Shown here: positions 34,932 through 43,710 of the stretch, in pieces
Layout of the letters: each line of letters opens with the position of its first letter
Numbering within the stretch: position 1 is the first letter of the stretch
Origin: Cocleimonas flava
GTDB lineage: Bacteria > Pseudomonadota > Gammaproteobacteria > Thiotrichales > Thiotrichaceae
Length of the DNA: 64,000 bases
Assembly: GCF_004339015.1 (NCBI RefSeq)
Contig: NZ_SMFQ01000003.1
Span: forward strand, 620,001 to 684,000
Direction of reading: 5' to 3'
Notes under the pieces: generated by a model
The model's database searches: none
What the model was told of the DNA's origin: nothing
What the model saw: the letters and a program-made list of their open reading frames with translations, nothing else
Program-made: the position numbers and the translations under genes

Positions 34932-36029
34932 ATGCGGTTAGCAGTTGTTATATCACTTATATTATTAGCAACGCTATTTACTACGCTACCCCGTTCTGTT
35001 CTATCTGCCCCCGAAGCCACCGTAACAAAGCATTCTCATAACGGTCGCGTCCATAGCCATATACTGCCTAAAACCGGGCTAAAACATTTTCACCGCCATT
35101 CGCATAATGGACGCAGTCATATTCACCCTTATTCTGCTGAAATTGGTTTTAAACATACGCACAACAGTCCACAAACGAAACCTGACCCTAACAGTGTAAA
35201 ACATCAACACGGCAATAGATGGCACAGCCACCCTTTGCCAAGTTCTGGGTTAAACCATCCACATCGACACAAACATGGAGGTAGAACGCATTCTCATCCT
35301 CTACCTGCCACTGGGATTGATCATTATCATCGCGTAAGTCCTTCTAATATTACCACTGCTTCGTCATCTCCTTTATTTGCGCCTGTGACAACACCTTTTG
35401 AACAAGGCGATGATTATTCAGATAGTTCGGCTTTTAAACCCACTCAGAAACCTGAGATCAATATAAAGGAAATAGTTGAACAGCTATCTATAAGCAAAAA
35501 AAACAATTCAGTTAAAAAAATCACTAAAGCAAAAGCTAAAACCAGCCCTAAAAGACAAGTAAAGAAAAAAACCAAGAGAAAAGCCAAGAAACAGGCCAAA
35601 ACCAAGCAACGCATCAAACAATCGACTAAACAGAAAAAGAGCCCCTCTAAAGCTGTATCCAGCTATAAAGCTAAACAAGTAGACGAAGAAGACAAAGAAG
35701 AAGTCAAAGAAGAAGCACAGCAGATGATTGAAATACCTGCAATACCTGCTGCAATAGAAGAAGAAAAAATGATTGAAACGCCCACCGAAGATCAACAATT
35801 GAGTGCAACAAGACAGTTTGAAATTGGCTTACGCTATGAACATGGAACAGGCATAGAAAAAAACCTGAAACAGGCGGTAAAATGGTATCGCAGAGCCGCT
35901 GAACAAGGGCATGCCAAGGCGCAATTTAATTTAGCATCAATGTATGAAAGTGGCGAGGGTGTAGAAAAAGACTTAAAGCTCGCTCTCAAATGGTATAAGA
36001 AGGCTGCTGAACAAGGCAAAAATAAGTAA
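34932..36029 (+). CDS. Secreted His-rich repeat protein with Sel1 repeats
   Basis: The protein has 365 aa from the ATG at 34932, preceded by GGAAAGG; the in-frame ATG at 34920 has no such site. After a signal sequence (MRLAVVISLILLA) come four His-rich repeats of about 22 residues (residues 33-134). Their pattern is H-x-H-x-G/N-R-x-H-x-H-P-x-P-x-x-G-L-x-H-x-H-R. A very basic Lys-rich stretch follows (about 185-240), then an acidic stretch. Two Sel1-like repeats end the protein (about 294-363: YEHGTGIEKNLKQAVKWYRR and YESGEGVEKDLKLALKWYKK). About 30 His residues suggest zinc, nickel or copper binding. No known function. Confidence 0.75.
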   Translation: MRLAVVISLILLATLFTTLPRSVLSAPEATVTKHSHNGRVHSHILPKTGLKHFHRHSHNGRSHIHPYSAEIGFKHTHNSPQTKPDPNSVKHQHGNRWHSHPLPSSGLNHPHRHKHGGRTHSHPLPATGIDHYHRVSPSNITTASSSPLFAPVTTPFEQGDDYSDSSAFKPTQKPEINIKEIVEQLSISKKNNSVKKITKAKAKTSPKRQVKKKTKRKAKKQAKTKQRIKQSTKQKKSPSKAVSSYKAKQVDEEDKEEVKEEAQQMIEIPAIPAAIEEEKMIETPTEDQQLSATRQFEIGLRYEHGTGIEKNLKQAVKWYRRAAEQGHAKAQFNLASMYESGEGVEKDLKLALKWYKKAAEQGKNK

Positions 36030-36113
36030 CATAAGAAAATCACGATTACGCTTCAAAACAAGACTACTTATCACTACTTTTTAAACGATAAAAACTATCT
36101 AACAGGATTCACC

Positions 36114-36566
36114 ATGAAATCATTTTTACTCGCTGTTTGTTTGAGCTGTTCTTCATTACTGCTATTTAGCTCAACGGCTATAGCAAGCACAGAAGAGAAT
36201 GCCAATACTGAAATCACTAAATTATTAGAACAAGCCATACATGAAAATGTTAAGCAGATGAAAGCTGAAAACATCGAAGGCACAATGGCAACTATTCACA
36301 CAAAATCCAATCTGTATGCGAGTAGCAAAAGTCTGATTTCTCGCCTATTCGATATCTATGAACTCGATTATGAAATCATTGATATCAAATTCATTGCCCA
36401 TCAGGATGAACTGGCTTATGTTCGAGTAAAACAACTTACCAAAAAAGTAACAGGACCTGCATTCAAGAATAATGAACTCGACATGGTGCAAATATTCAAA
36501 CAGGAAGACGGTAAATGGAAAATCTGGTCTCAAGCGAATATGAGTGTCGTGTTTCTAGACCAATAA
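36114..36566 (+). CDS. Secreted NTF2-like protein, 150 aa
   Basis: A signal peptide (MKSFLLAVCLSCSSLLLFSSTAIA) precedes a domain of about 125 residues. It starts with a long helix (ITKLLEQAIHENVKQMKAENIEGTMATIH). It ends with two strands around LDMVQIFKQEDGKWKIWSQ, a layout typical of NTF2/SnoaL-like cone-fold proteins. No active-site residues can be named. CAGGATT precedes the ATG. It follows the His-rich gene by 84 bases and may be co-transcribed with it. Confidence 0.55.
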   Translation: MKSFLLAVCLSCSSLLLFSSTAIASTEENANTEITKLLEQAIHENVKQMKAENIEGTMATIHTKSNLYASSKSLISRLFDIYELDYEIIDIKFIAHQDELAYVRVKQLTKKVTGPAFKNNELDMVQIFKQEDGKWKIWSQANMSVVFLDQ

Positions 36567-36601
36567 CTGACGAATAAAGAATTATTAAAAGATAAACTAA
36601 C

Positions 36602-36650
36602 GTCACCCCCCTACTTTGAGGCGTTTTTTTCGCGCTCAAAGTAGGAAGTT
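36602..36650 (+). repeat. Polar C6 repeat, copy 13, with partial second arm
   Basis: GTCACCCCCCTACTTTGAG with GCGTTTTTTT, then CGCGCTCAAAGTAGGAAG. CCTACTTTGAG pairs with CTCAAAGTAGG. The C-rich end of the second arm has decayed. It lies between convergent genes and reaches to nine bases from the minus strand gene's stop codon. Confidence 0.88.
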
Positions 36651-36658
36651 AGATCACA

Positions 36659-36937
36659 CTATCCTTTGGCTTTTTCCAAATACAAAGGGTGCGTCGCGAT
36701 GAAATGCTTTAACACTTCTTTAAGTTTAGCCGCTTGCTCATCATGGCCTTTACGTTTTGCTTCTTCGATATCATCTTTAATAATTCTTCGAAGCTTAGGA
36801 ATGCCGTCTTTCCCATGAATAATATAATCAGCAAGCTCAGAGGCGACCGCGTCTGGCACATGTTCGTGCATGGCAACCGCTGCAATTTCTTCCTCAGTAC
36901 AATCACACATACCGATAATATCTTGTAGATTTAGCAT
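36659..36937 (-). CDS. Conserved hypothetical protein, 92 aa
   Basis: A small soluble helical protein begins MLNLQDIIGMCDCTEEEIAAV and contains HEHVPDAVASELADYI and LKHFIATHPLYLEKA. The even spacing of acidic and hydrophobic residues and the complete absence of membrane segments suggest a helical bundle. I recall close relatives in other proteobacteria without an assigned function. GGGAGAG precedes the ATG. Cys11 and Cys13 form a C-x-C near the N-terminus that could bind metal. Confidence 0.7.
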   Translation of the reverse strand: MLNLQDIIGMCDCTEEEIAAVAMHEHVPDAVASELADYIIHGKDGIPKLRRIIKDDIEEAKRKGHDEQAAKLKEVLKHFIATHPLYLEKAKG

Positions 36938-37076
36938 CTTTAACTCTCCCTGGTTATTTCGTTTGCTTATGTATTTACTGAATCATTTATTCATAATAAT
37001 TAAACAAATCACCTAAATTACGTTCGCTAACATTTCTTCTCCTTATTAAACAATACTCCTTTCTACGGAGTGTTAT

Positions 37077-37772
37077 GTGAGAATTGAAAACAAACAACGA
37101 AAAATCAAAGTAACTATTGATACAGATCAATCAAATTTCCGAACACTAAACAATAAAGATGAACCTATACTCAGAATAGTAAAAATAAACCATGGCAATT
37201 CAATCAATGAAAACCACTCAATGAAAACAACACAATCCGCTGATCAAATTATCTATTTCTTGAAGCAATGCGCTGATGCAATAAAAATTCAGACGAATAA
37301 CCCAACCGTACTTAAAGGCGCTGAAATCTTTAGTCAGCGAATAAAATCCCCCACAGAAAAGCAGTTTAACCCTCATTTATTGCCCGTTATAGCTCAGATC
37401 GAACACCTATCATCGACACCTTTTACCTTTAACTTTCAGCAAATTGTCACAGACATGGTCTGGAGGCCCTCTCCCCGTACCGATGAAAAAGGGGAACAAA
37501 TGGCACTGGGTATTTTCAATGAAGTGTTAGATTTAGGTGATATCGTTGTTGGTTTATTAGTGGTGGATAAACATCAGAGTTATCCGCTGCACCAACATCG
37601 ACCACAGGAATTGTATCTGGTGTTATCAGGAACTGGCGATTGGCGATACGGTGGTTCAGAGGAATTCAACACCTTAGTACCGGGTGATGTGATATATAAC
37701 CACCCCAATGATCTGCATGGGGTAAACGCTTTAGATGAACCCATTTTGGCTTTATATGTATTATGGAAATAG
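37077..37772 (+). CDS. Cupin of the DMSP-lyase family (DddL/DddQ-like)
   Basis: The frame opens with GTG at 37077 after a GGAG site (231 aa). An internal ATG at 37221 would give 183 aa. The last 70 residues are the cupin: YPLHQHRPQELYLVLSG with His172, His174, Glu178 and Tyr180, then DVIYNHPNDLHGV with His214, ending LALYVLW. This arrangement matches the metal-binding residues of cupin DMSP lyases, which split dimethylsulfoniopropionate into dimethyl sulfide and acrylate. Not all relatives have that activity, and no acrylate-use genes are adjacent. An ATG directly before the GTG (37075) runs into TGA at once. Confidence 0.6.
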   Translation: MRIENKQRKIKVTIDTDQSNFRTLNNKDEPILRIVKINHGNSINENHSMKTTQSADQIIYFLKQCADAIKIQTNNPTVLKGAEIFSQRIKSPTEKQFNPHLLPVIAQIEHLSSTPFTFNFQQIVTDMVWRPSPRTDEKGEQMALGIFNEVLDLGDIVVGLLVVDKHQSYPLHQHRPQELYLVLSGTGDWRYGGSEEFNTLVPGDVIYNHPNDLHGVNALDEPILALYVLWK

Positions 37773-38011
37773 CCACAAGGTTTTAGCATTCAAACCTTGA
37801 AGATAAAGCACGTCGTTTCTTGCATTGTTTCTTGCATTGCTTGTTGTCATACGTCTTATTTGGACTCTACACATTTAACAATATGAACAGTGTGTTAGTT
37901 TGTGTTTGGGCTGTATTTCTCTTAGGGTCTTATTTGAAAATAAACATATAAACCTCACCATGCTTAATCAACAATAAATCAACATTTATACAATACAGGG
38001 AGTATTAAATA

Positions 38012-39373
38012 ATGAGCGCTAAGCAGCCAAAAGCTGACCTTGCCAAACCCATAGAAAAACAATTTGAAAAACTCACAGAACCGTTTAACCGGTTTGTAAA
38101 TAACCAGATTTCTGGGGCGCTCTTACTTATTCTAGCGACACTCTCCGCACTGATAGTGGTCAATAGCCCATGGCATGATTACTACTTCGCGCTGGAAAAC
38201 ATTGAATTTGGTGTCGTGTTTAACGACTACGAAATTCGAAAATCATTACACCACTGGGTCAATGACGGTTTGATGGTGTTATTTTTCTTCTTGCTGGGTT
38301 TGGAAATCAAACGAGAATTTCTGGCCGGTGAGCTACAATCTTTTACCCAATCAAGCACTGTTATTATGGCGGCATTGGGTGGCATGATTTTTCCCGCGTT
38401 AATTTTTGCGGCGTTTAATTATGACACTGAAAGTGCCGCGGGCTGGGGAATCCCGATGGCGACAGACGCGGCCTTTGCACTGGGTGCTTTGGTGTTGCTA
38501 GGGTCACGCATTCCTAGTGGCTTGAAGGTGTTTTTAGTCGCTCTAGCGATTGTTGATGATATAGGAGCAATCATTGTGATTGCGGTGTTCTATACCGATC
38601 AGCTTAATTTACAGATGCTAATGATCGCTGCGGGTTTGTTTGCTCTATTGCTGGTGATGAACCGCTTAGGGATACGCAAACCTTTGCCTTATTTGCTGAT
38701 CAGTATTCTACTGTGGTATGTAACCTTGCTATCTGGAGTACATGCAACGGTTGCTGGGGTACTCGCGGCATTTGCCATACCTGCACGTCCACGACGTCAT
38801 CCGCGTAACTTAGCGAAGAAACTACGAACCGCGGCTAAGCAAATGGATCAGATTGAAGAAAATCCTGAAACAGAGATGCTTGCCGAAGCCAGCAATCACA
38901 AAATTGTTGAAGACGTTGAAGAACGAGCCAAAGAAACGAAAACACCCCTAAGAAGCTGGGAAACAACCCTAGAAAGACCGGTAAGCTTGTTCGTGATTCC
39001 GATATTCGCATTTCTAAATGCGGGCATCGTTATTTCCTTAGATACCATCAATGCCATTATCCCTGCGACTATCAGCTGGGGCATTATTGCTGGCCTGGTA
39101 CTCGGTAAACCCATCGGCATCGTTTTAATGAGTTGGATTGTGTTAAAACTGAAATGGGGAGAATTACCCGAAAATGTAACACTTAAACACATTATTGGTG
39201 TCGGATTACTTGCCGGCATGGGCTTCACGATGTCGATTTTTATCGCGTCTCTGAGTTTCCCTGGTCACCCTGAAATGCTCACCCAAGCGAAACTGAGCAT
39301 AATGCTGGCGACGGCTTTAGCTGGCTTACTGGGCGTAATCTGGCTATGGGTTTTGTCATCCAGAGAAAAGTAG
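38012..39373 (+). CDS. nhaA: Na+/H+ antiporter NhaA
   Basis: The 453-aa protein has 11-12 helices. It shows the NhaA signatures GIPMATDAAFALGAL and VALAIVDDIGAIIVIA, with the paired Asp residues that exchange sodium for protons. A cytoplasmic loop of about 80 residues (roughly 263-340, RPRRHPRNLAKKLR to LRSWETTLERPV) is longer than in E. coli NhaA and highly charged. It suits a saline habitat. GGGAGT precedes the ATG. A typical terminator follows at 39421. Confidence 0.93.
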   Translation: MSAKQPKADLAKPIEKQFEKLTEPFNRFVNNQISGALLLILATLSALIVVNSPWHDYYFALENIEFGVVFNDYEIRKSLHHWVNDGLMVLFFFLLGLEIKREFLAGELQSFTQSSTVIMAALGGMIFPALIFAAFNYDTESAAGWGIPMATDAAFALGALVLLGSRIPSGLKVFLVALAIVDDIGAIIVIAVFYTDQLNLQMLMIAAGLFALLLVMNRLGIRKPLPYLLISILLWYVTLLSGVHATVAGVLAAFAIPARPRRHPRNLAKKLRTAAKQMDQIEENPETEMLAEASNHKIVEDVEERAKETKTPLRSWETTLERPVSLFVIPIFAFLNAGIVISLDTINAIIPATISWGIIAGLVLGKPIGIVLMSWIVLKLKWGELPENVTLKHIIGVGLLAGMGFTMSIFIASLSFPGHPEMLTQAKLSIMLATALAGLLGVIWLWVLSSREK

Positions 39374-39420
39374 CGGCTGATTAGCTACTTATAGGCTAGC
39401 ATTATTAGATCGAATAAAAA

Positions 39421-39470
39421 AGCCGGCATTGATTGAAATTTAGATAATCCAATCAATACCGGCTGTTATT
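39421..39470 (+). terminator. Intrinsic terminator after nhaA
   Basis: AGCCGGCATTGATTG and CAATCAATACCGGCT form a 15-base stem with one mismatch, followed by GTTATTTTAG and preceded by an A-run. It is unrelated in sequence to the C6 repeat found 100 bases further on. Confidence 0.8.
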
Positions 39471-39567
39471 TTAGTTAACCATTTTCTATCTTCTAACTAA
39501 CTTTATTCACGCTACTTCTTTGACAAAGTCATGACGTATTAACCAGGAATCATTAGAAAATAATGAT

Positions 39568-39600
39568 TGCCACCCCCCTACTTTGGGGCAGTTTTTTTGG
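39568..39600 (+). repeat. Polar C6 repeat, copy 14 (hairpin-forming)
   Basis: GCCACCCCCCTACTTT followed by GGGGCAGTTTTTTT. CCCC can pair with GGGG around TACTTT, giving a short intrinsic-terminator shape in + direction, although nhaA already has its own terminator upstream. Confidence 0.9.
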
Positions 39601-39607
39601 CTTATCT

Positions 39608-39666
39608 ATTTCACTGCAATCAATTTCACTGCAATCAATTTCAGTGCAATCAATTTAGTGCAATCA
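39608..39666. repeat. Four tandem copies of a 15-bp unit
   Basis: ATTTCACTGCAATCA is repeated at 39608, 39623 and 39638, and in a 14-base form at 39653. The array ends 11 bases before the stop codon of the minus strand dioxygenase gene, so it lies in that gene's 3' untranslated region. Confidence 0.9.
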
Positions 39667-39677
39667 ACGCACTGTCG

Positions 39678-40469
39678 TTAACCTTGATCACCCGCACGTA
39701 CCGCTCGTATTAACTCTTGCGGCAAATCAACAACGTCACAAGGGCCACGGAATTCTTCAGGTACATCACCCGGGCATTCACCACAGGCTTCATTACCCGG
39801 CACGGCGAAATCAATTTTGCGCGGATATGGTAAATCAAGATTATTCATAATAGCGACAAATTCATCCTGAGTTTTATTATTACCCAGACGTGGATTACGA
39901 TTCTTTTCCTGGCCGATGGTGGTTATCTGTCGTCCTTCATAATCATGCGCAGGATAAACAAGGGTCTCGTCTGGCAAAGTAAAAAACTTCTGCGTAATGC
40001 TTTCATATAATTTAACGGGGTCACCCGATTGGAAATCCGTTCTACCGCAGGCTTCAATTAACAAAGCATCACCGGTAAACACTACTTTCTGCATACCATT
40101 ATCTAATAAATAGGCGTGATGCTTTCCCGTGTGACCGGGTGTAAATAAGGGCTCTAATTTAATATTACCCACCATAAATGGTGTGCCTTCAGATACGCCT
40201 AAATCGGCACAGGGTAATTGCTCCATAGCGGGAACTACAATCTGACTGCCAGCAAATTCCTTTAATTTTTTCGCACCAGTAAGGTGGTCTGCATGAACAT
40301 GGGTTTCCAAAGTATAGGTTAGACCTAAACCCAGTTCTTTTAGGGCTAGTAGATCACGTTCCACAGTATCAATCACGGGATCTATTAATACCGATTGCCC
40401 CGTTTCTTCACAGGCGATTAGGTAGGTATAAGTACTAGAGTCTTTTTCATAAAGCTGTTTAAAAATCAT
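39678..40469 (-). CDS. Persulfide (sulfur) dioxygenase, ETHE1-like
   Basis: The 263-aa metallo-beta-lactamase-fold protein has THVHADHLTGAKKL, PGHTGKHHAYLL and FTGDALLIEACGRTDFQSG. The last combination with VYPAHDYEGR is the ETHE1 signature, distinct from glyoxalase II. It oxidises glutathione persulfide to sulfite with a mononuclear iron. The C-terminal extension with ACGECPGDVPEEFRGPC is unusual for ETHE1 and carries three Cys. No sulfide:quinone reductase or rhodanese gene is adjacent. GAGGTG precedes the ATG. Confidence 0.88.
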   Translation of the reverse strand: MIFKQLYEKDSSTYTYLIACEETGQSVLIDPVIDTVERDLLALKELGLGLTYTLETHVHADHLTGAKKLKEFAGSQIVVPAMEQLPCADLGVSEGTPFMVGNIKLEPLFTPGHTGKHHAYLLDNGMQKVVFTGDALLIEACGRTDFQSGDPVKLYESITQKFFTLPDETLVYPAHDYEGRQITTIGQEKNRNPRLGNNKTQDEFVAIMNNLDLPYPRKIDFAVPGNEACGECPGDVPEEFRGPCDVVDLPQELIRAVRAGDQG

Positions 40470-40576
40470 GGTTCACCTCTTACTGTTTGTTTCATTTGAT
40501 CAGCATAGCTTTTTATCAGCAAAATTAATTCCACTGCAATCTGATCTAATCACATTTCAGATAAAAATTAGATGAC

Positions 40577-41917
40577 TTATATCTTCTCATTCAAAATTAA
40601 ATCCAGCTCTTTTTTCCAGTGTTTAATATCTTCAATATCATAGTCAGAAAGCCCCATTGCTTTTTGCTCTGAAACGATGGCTTTAGCCTGTTTATCGATA
40701 GCTTCGGTCTGTTCGGATGTTTTAGCGATTAGGGCTAATTTATGCAGTGTTTGTAATAAATGAATGGTTACTGCCAGATCCCTCTTACCGTGATGACGTA
40801 TCTGGTTAAACGATGCTTCAACAATGCCATTAAAGGTAAATGGTTTTAATTGCATGAGTAGATGCCCACTGTCATCAACATATTGCTCATTGGGAAATTG
40901 TCTCCCCATTAACAAGCCAATATTACTGCCCAATCTATCGATACAGCTAATAGCAGTAAAGGGATCATTAATACCCGGCGACAATGCCCTAAGTGCAACT
41001 TCAACCAATTGCCTAATAGCAAATTCAGGGTCTTGTTCGGGCGTTGCTTTATCCCCAATAATCAATTGTGCATTAATCTGTTTCGTTATGTCATTCTCAT
41101 CAGGCTTTTCCTCTTTATGAAGAAAGTAAGCAATTAACGATGCTTCTATAATAAATTCACCCGGCTTTATCAAAAAATGCACAGCCACGTTATTATCGCG
41201 ACAGCATTCCAGTAACGCATTGACATCAAACGCCTGAAGATAACCCGACTTTTGCGCATACACTGGATTTCCTTGCTGTTCAAAGTGTTGCTGAATATTT
41301 GAGGGCTTTTTTAATTTAAGCGGTTGTTGGTCTGGCTCTGTTTCATCAGGAAACAGCGTTTTGAGTTGTGCCACCAGTTCTTTATCAACATCGCCAATGA
41401 CACTATCCGCCTGAATGGATACCGCTATGTGATGAATAAAGAAAACCAGCAAAAGCAGATTGATGAATATCAGCACCAGCAACACGATCATCGAAATAAA
41501 TGGGGTGGTTTTTTCCAGATCCATCGAACTAGTAAATTGCAATTGTAAAATACAATATAAAAAAGTTCCGATGAAACAGCCCAACACCAACTGGTTGAAC
41601 CTATCCAACATAAAGTTGCGGAGTAAACGGGGACCGAATTGCTGTGAAGCGAGCGTTAGCGATGCAATGGTAATGGAGAAAGAAACGCCTGCGACACCTA
41701 GGATGGAAGTTGCAGAAACACTCAAAAGTGAACGTATATTTTGTGAGTTGTTGAAGAACAGAAAGAGATCAGGGTATTCAATATGACGCGCTAACAGGGT
41801 TTTATCGAGATAAAAATTAAGAAAGGCCAAACCTGCACCTAACAACAGCGAACACAGTGGAATCATCCAAAAATTAGCGCTGATGATTCCCAGAAAATGC
41901 AGTATTCGTGTTTTCAT
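40577..41917 (-). CDS. DUF2254 membrane protein
   Basis: The 446-aa protein has four hydrophobic segments in the first 170 residues and a large soluble part. SATSILGVAGVSFSITIASLTLASQQFGPRLLR and ALSPGINDPFTAISCIDRLG are the marks of DUF2254, a predicted inner-membrane family of unknown function. The second part resembles repeated beta structures with a central PGI-N-D-P loop. It lies downstream of the outer-membrane protein gene on the same strand, separated by a structured 178-base region. Confidence 0.85.
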   Translation of the reverse strand: MKTRILHFLGIISANFWMIPLCSLLLGAGLAFLNFYLDKTLLARHIEYPDLFLFFNNSQNIRSLLSVSATSILGVAGVSFSITIASLTLASQQFGPRLLRNFMLDRFNQLVLGCFIGTFLYCILQLQFTSSMDLEKTTPFISMIVLLVLIFINLLLLVFFIHHIAVSIQADSVIGDVDKELVAQLKTLFPDETEPDQQPLKLKKPSNIQQHFEQQGNPVYAQKSGYLQAFDVNALLECCRDNNVAVHFLIKPGEFIIEASLIAYFLHKEEKPDENDITKQINAQLIIGDKATPEQDPEFAIRQLVEVALRALSPGINDPFTAISCIDRLGSNIGLLMGRQFPNEQYVDDSGHLLMQLKPFTFNGIVEASFNQIRHHGKRDLAVTIHLLQTLHKLALIAKTSEQTEAIDKQAKAIVSEQKAMGLSDYDIEDIKHWKKELDLILNEKI

Positions 41918-41981
41918 AGATTCAGTTATTGTATAACAACCTCAGAATGGTTTTTCTAACTTAATACTACGTTAAATAAAC

Positions 41982-42012
41982 GATATGAGCCTGATTAAAA
42001 CAGGCCCATATC
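41982..42012 (-). terminator. Hairpin after the outer-membrane protein gene
   Basis: Read on the minus strand, GATATGGGCCTG and CAGGCTCATATC pair over 12 bases with one mismatch. GTTTATTT follows, so it is a plausible intrinsic terminator for the gene at 42096-43286. Confidence 0.6.
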
Positions 42013-42023
42013 ACAGTATAATT

Positions 42024-42085
42024 TACATCTTGTTCAATGAATGACTCATCATTGTTTCGCTAACTTTTTTAGCTAACAAGATGTA
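42024..42085 (-). ncRNA. Possible three-way-junction RNA structure in a 3' region
   Basis: An outer 11-base perfect stem (TACATCTTGTT with AACAAGATGTA) encloses two smaller hairpins. On the minus strand these are GCTAA/TTAGC and CAATGA/TCATTG. All three stems are perfect and together use nearly all 62 bases. It begins 10 bases after the outer-membrane gene stop. Function is unknown; an mRNA-protecting 3' end or a separate small RNA are possible. Confidence 0.45.
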
Positions 42086-42095
42086 GATTCACCAC

Positions 42096-43286
42096 TTATT
42101 TTAGACGGTATCTAACACCCATTGTAAGGCTCTTATCTAGATCATCATTGCCGTTATCAGCAATTCTGTCGTCCGTATCGGTTAATTTTGCTTCAACACT
42201 AAAGTCTAACTTATTGGTCAAACTATAAAGGAAAGTAGAACCGATTGTGTTGGTCGTCAGTTCTGGTCCTATATCAGACTCATTGTGGTCCAGGGTCCAT
42301 TTGTTTTCCCAATCAATTTTATCAGTTAGCTCATGTGTGAGTGACATCGCGTTATTGAAGTTAAAGCTATCATCGCCATCTTTAAGTGTTGCTGTTGCAA
42401 TAGCTTCGTTTGAAAACTGAGTGCGATTGCTTAGCGGTTTGTGGTACTCAGCACCTATTTCAAGCGCAGGCTTGCCATCTTCTCCGTCATAATCAGAAAG
42501 AACAGCACCGACACCTGCTCGAACTAACCAACCACTCTTACGGGTTGAAATACGCTCGTTCACAAGCACATCATAAGATTTTAAGATAGCTCTGGCGTTT
42601 AAACCTGTAGCGCCATTTGTCATCCCACTCGCTTTAAGAGCCGTTTCTATATCCTGTACCCAGTATTGCTCGTAATCTTCAAAGCCGTATTTAGAACGAT
42701 ATTCCGCTTCACGTTCGATAATTTGTGCTACTTGTTGATAGGTTGCATTGGTTGGATCGGCTTTAATAAAGCCATTTTCTTTTAATTCCTGAATGATACG
42801 AATTGATCGTGCCATTGGCGTCACATTGATAACGCGTCCGTAACCCACACCAGCTGTCGCTTTAGTAAATGGGTCTTCCTGACCTTTCTTTAAGCCGACC
42901 TCACCTTTACCGTACCAGAATGCTTCACTTTTATCGGGGTTGAAGTAATTATCAACGGTTACTGACCCAAGCGCCTGATAGGTACTTTCTCTATCATCAC
43001 CATCGCTTGATCCGCGAGAAACTGTACCTGTTCCTAAAAAGTCTAGTTTGGTATTTCTGTTTTTTGAACTGAAAACTTTTTCGTAATCGATCGATAAGTC
43101 CAGATCGTAACTGGTTTGATCCTGGTTACCACTATCCAGATTTAAATTACCTGAGAAATAAGCATCTTCATACGCTGAGGTTGCTTTTTCGTAATCTGTA
43201 ATAAGAGGTTCAGCCCACAAAGGTGTCGAACCTATTGATACGATTGCCGTTGAGATAGCGACTTTTAATAGTGATTGCTTTGTCAT
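42096..43286 (-). CDS. Outer-membrane beta-barrel protein, 396 aa
   Basis: A signal peptide (MTKQSLLKVAISTAIVSIGSTPLWA) leads into a protein with alternating strands (YDLDLSIDYEKVF, YGKGEVGLKKGQ, LTMGVRYRLK) that resembles DUF481/YdiY-like barrels. The middle (about 165-230) is helical, with QQVAQIIEREAEYRSKYGF. The protein ends in Lys rather than the usual aromatic residue. It is divergent from the response-regulator gene. The shared 424-base region carries a GacA-type box (43505-43522), so it may be regulated by that system. Confidence 0.65.
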   Translation of the reverse strand: MTKQSLLKVAISTAIVSIGSTPLWAEPLITDYEKATSAYEDAYFSGNLNLDSGNQDQTSYDLDLSIDYEKVFSSKNRNTKLDFLGTGTVSRGSSDGDDRESTYQALGSVTVDNYFNPDKSEAFWYGKGEVGLKKGQEDPFTKATAGVGYGRVINVTPMARSIRIIQELKENGFIKADPTNATYQQVAQIIEREAEYRSKYGFEDYEQYWVQDIETALKASGMTNGATGLNARAILKSYDVLVNERISTRKSGWLVRAGVGAVLSDYDGEDGKPALEIGAEYHKPLSNRTQFSNEAIATATLKDGDDSFNFNNAMSLTHELTDKIDWENKWTLDHNESDIGPELTTNTIGSTFLYSLTNKLDFSVEAKLTDTDDRIADNGNDDLDKSLTMGVRYRLK

Positions 43287-43504
43287 GTTATTTTCCTTTT
43301 ATTGATAATGAAAGATGATTAATTAAAACTTACTAATTTGTTGATTCAGTTATGATGGATTTGTCTCTAAGGAAACTTTACCCAGAGGAACAACGCTCAA
43401 ACTTCATCTTGCAATCTATCTTCTAAAAATTATCAATCGCTGACTGTCAGCAGAATCACATTTGCATGTAGTCTTTGACTGACAGAAAAGTAATAAGCAG
43501 CATT

Positions 43505-43522
43505 TGTAGGATACGTCCTACA
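43505..43522. promoter_or_regulatory. GacA-type box in the outer-membrane protein / response regulator intergenic region
   Basis: TGTAGG-ATACGT-CCTACA is a perfect palindrome. It matches the boxes at 509 and 47030 except for one paired change (A to G on the left, T to C on the right). It is enclosed in CATT and AATG flanks that extend the symmetry. It lies 219 bases before the outer-membrane gene start and 189 before the regulator start. Confidence 0.55.
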
Positions 43523-43583
43523 GCAAATGTTCAATTGTCCTATTGTGTATAATCACGAAACGGAATATCTTATGATTAGGGAA

Positions 43584-43612
43584 TACACCCCCCTACTTTG
43601 GGTCGTTTTTTT
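43584..43612 (+). repeat. Polar C6 repeat, copy 15
   Basis: ACACCCCCCTACTTT followed by GGGTCGTTTTTTT. CCC/GGG pairing is possible. It lies between divergent genes, 99 bases ahead of the response-regulator start, and would sit in that gene's leader if the promoter is at the GacA-type box. Confidence 0.88.
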
Positions 43613-43710
43613 AGAACGTTTATATAGCGTAGCTATGTTTAATTACTGAATTAAATCAACGAACTACAATATTATTACTTTTGATTAACCCTGAGGTGTA
43701 GGTATACAAC

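Noticed and set aside
35508-35798. Long minus strand ORF opposite the His-rich gene
   Set aside because: It is the mirror of Lys/Glu-rich codons (giving Phe-rich product) and has no ribosome-binding site; a shadow frame.
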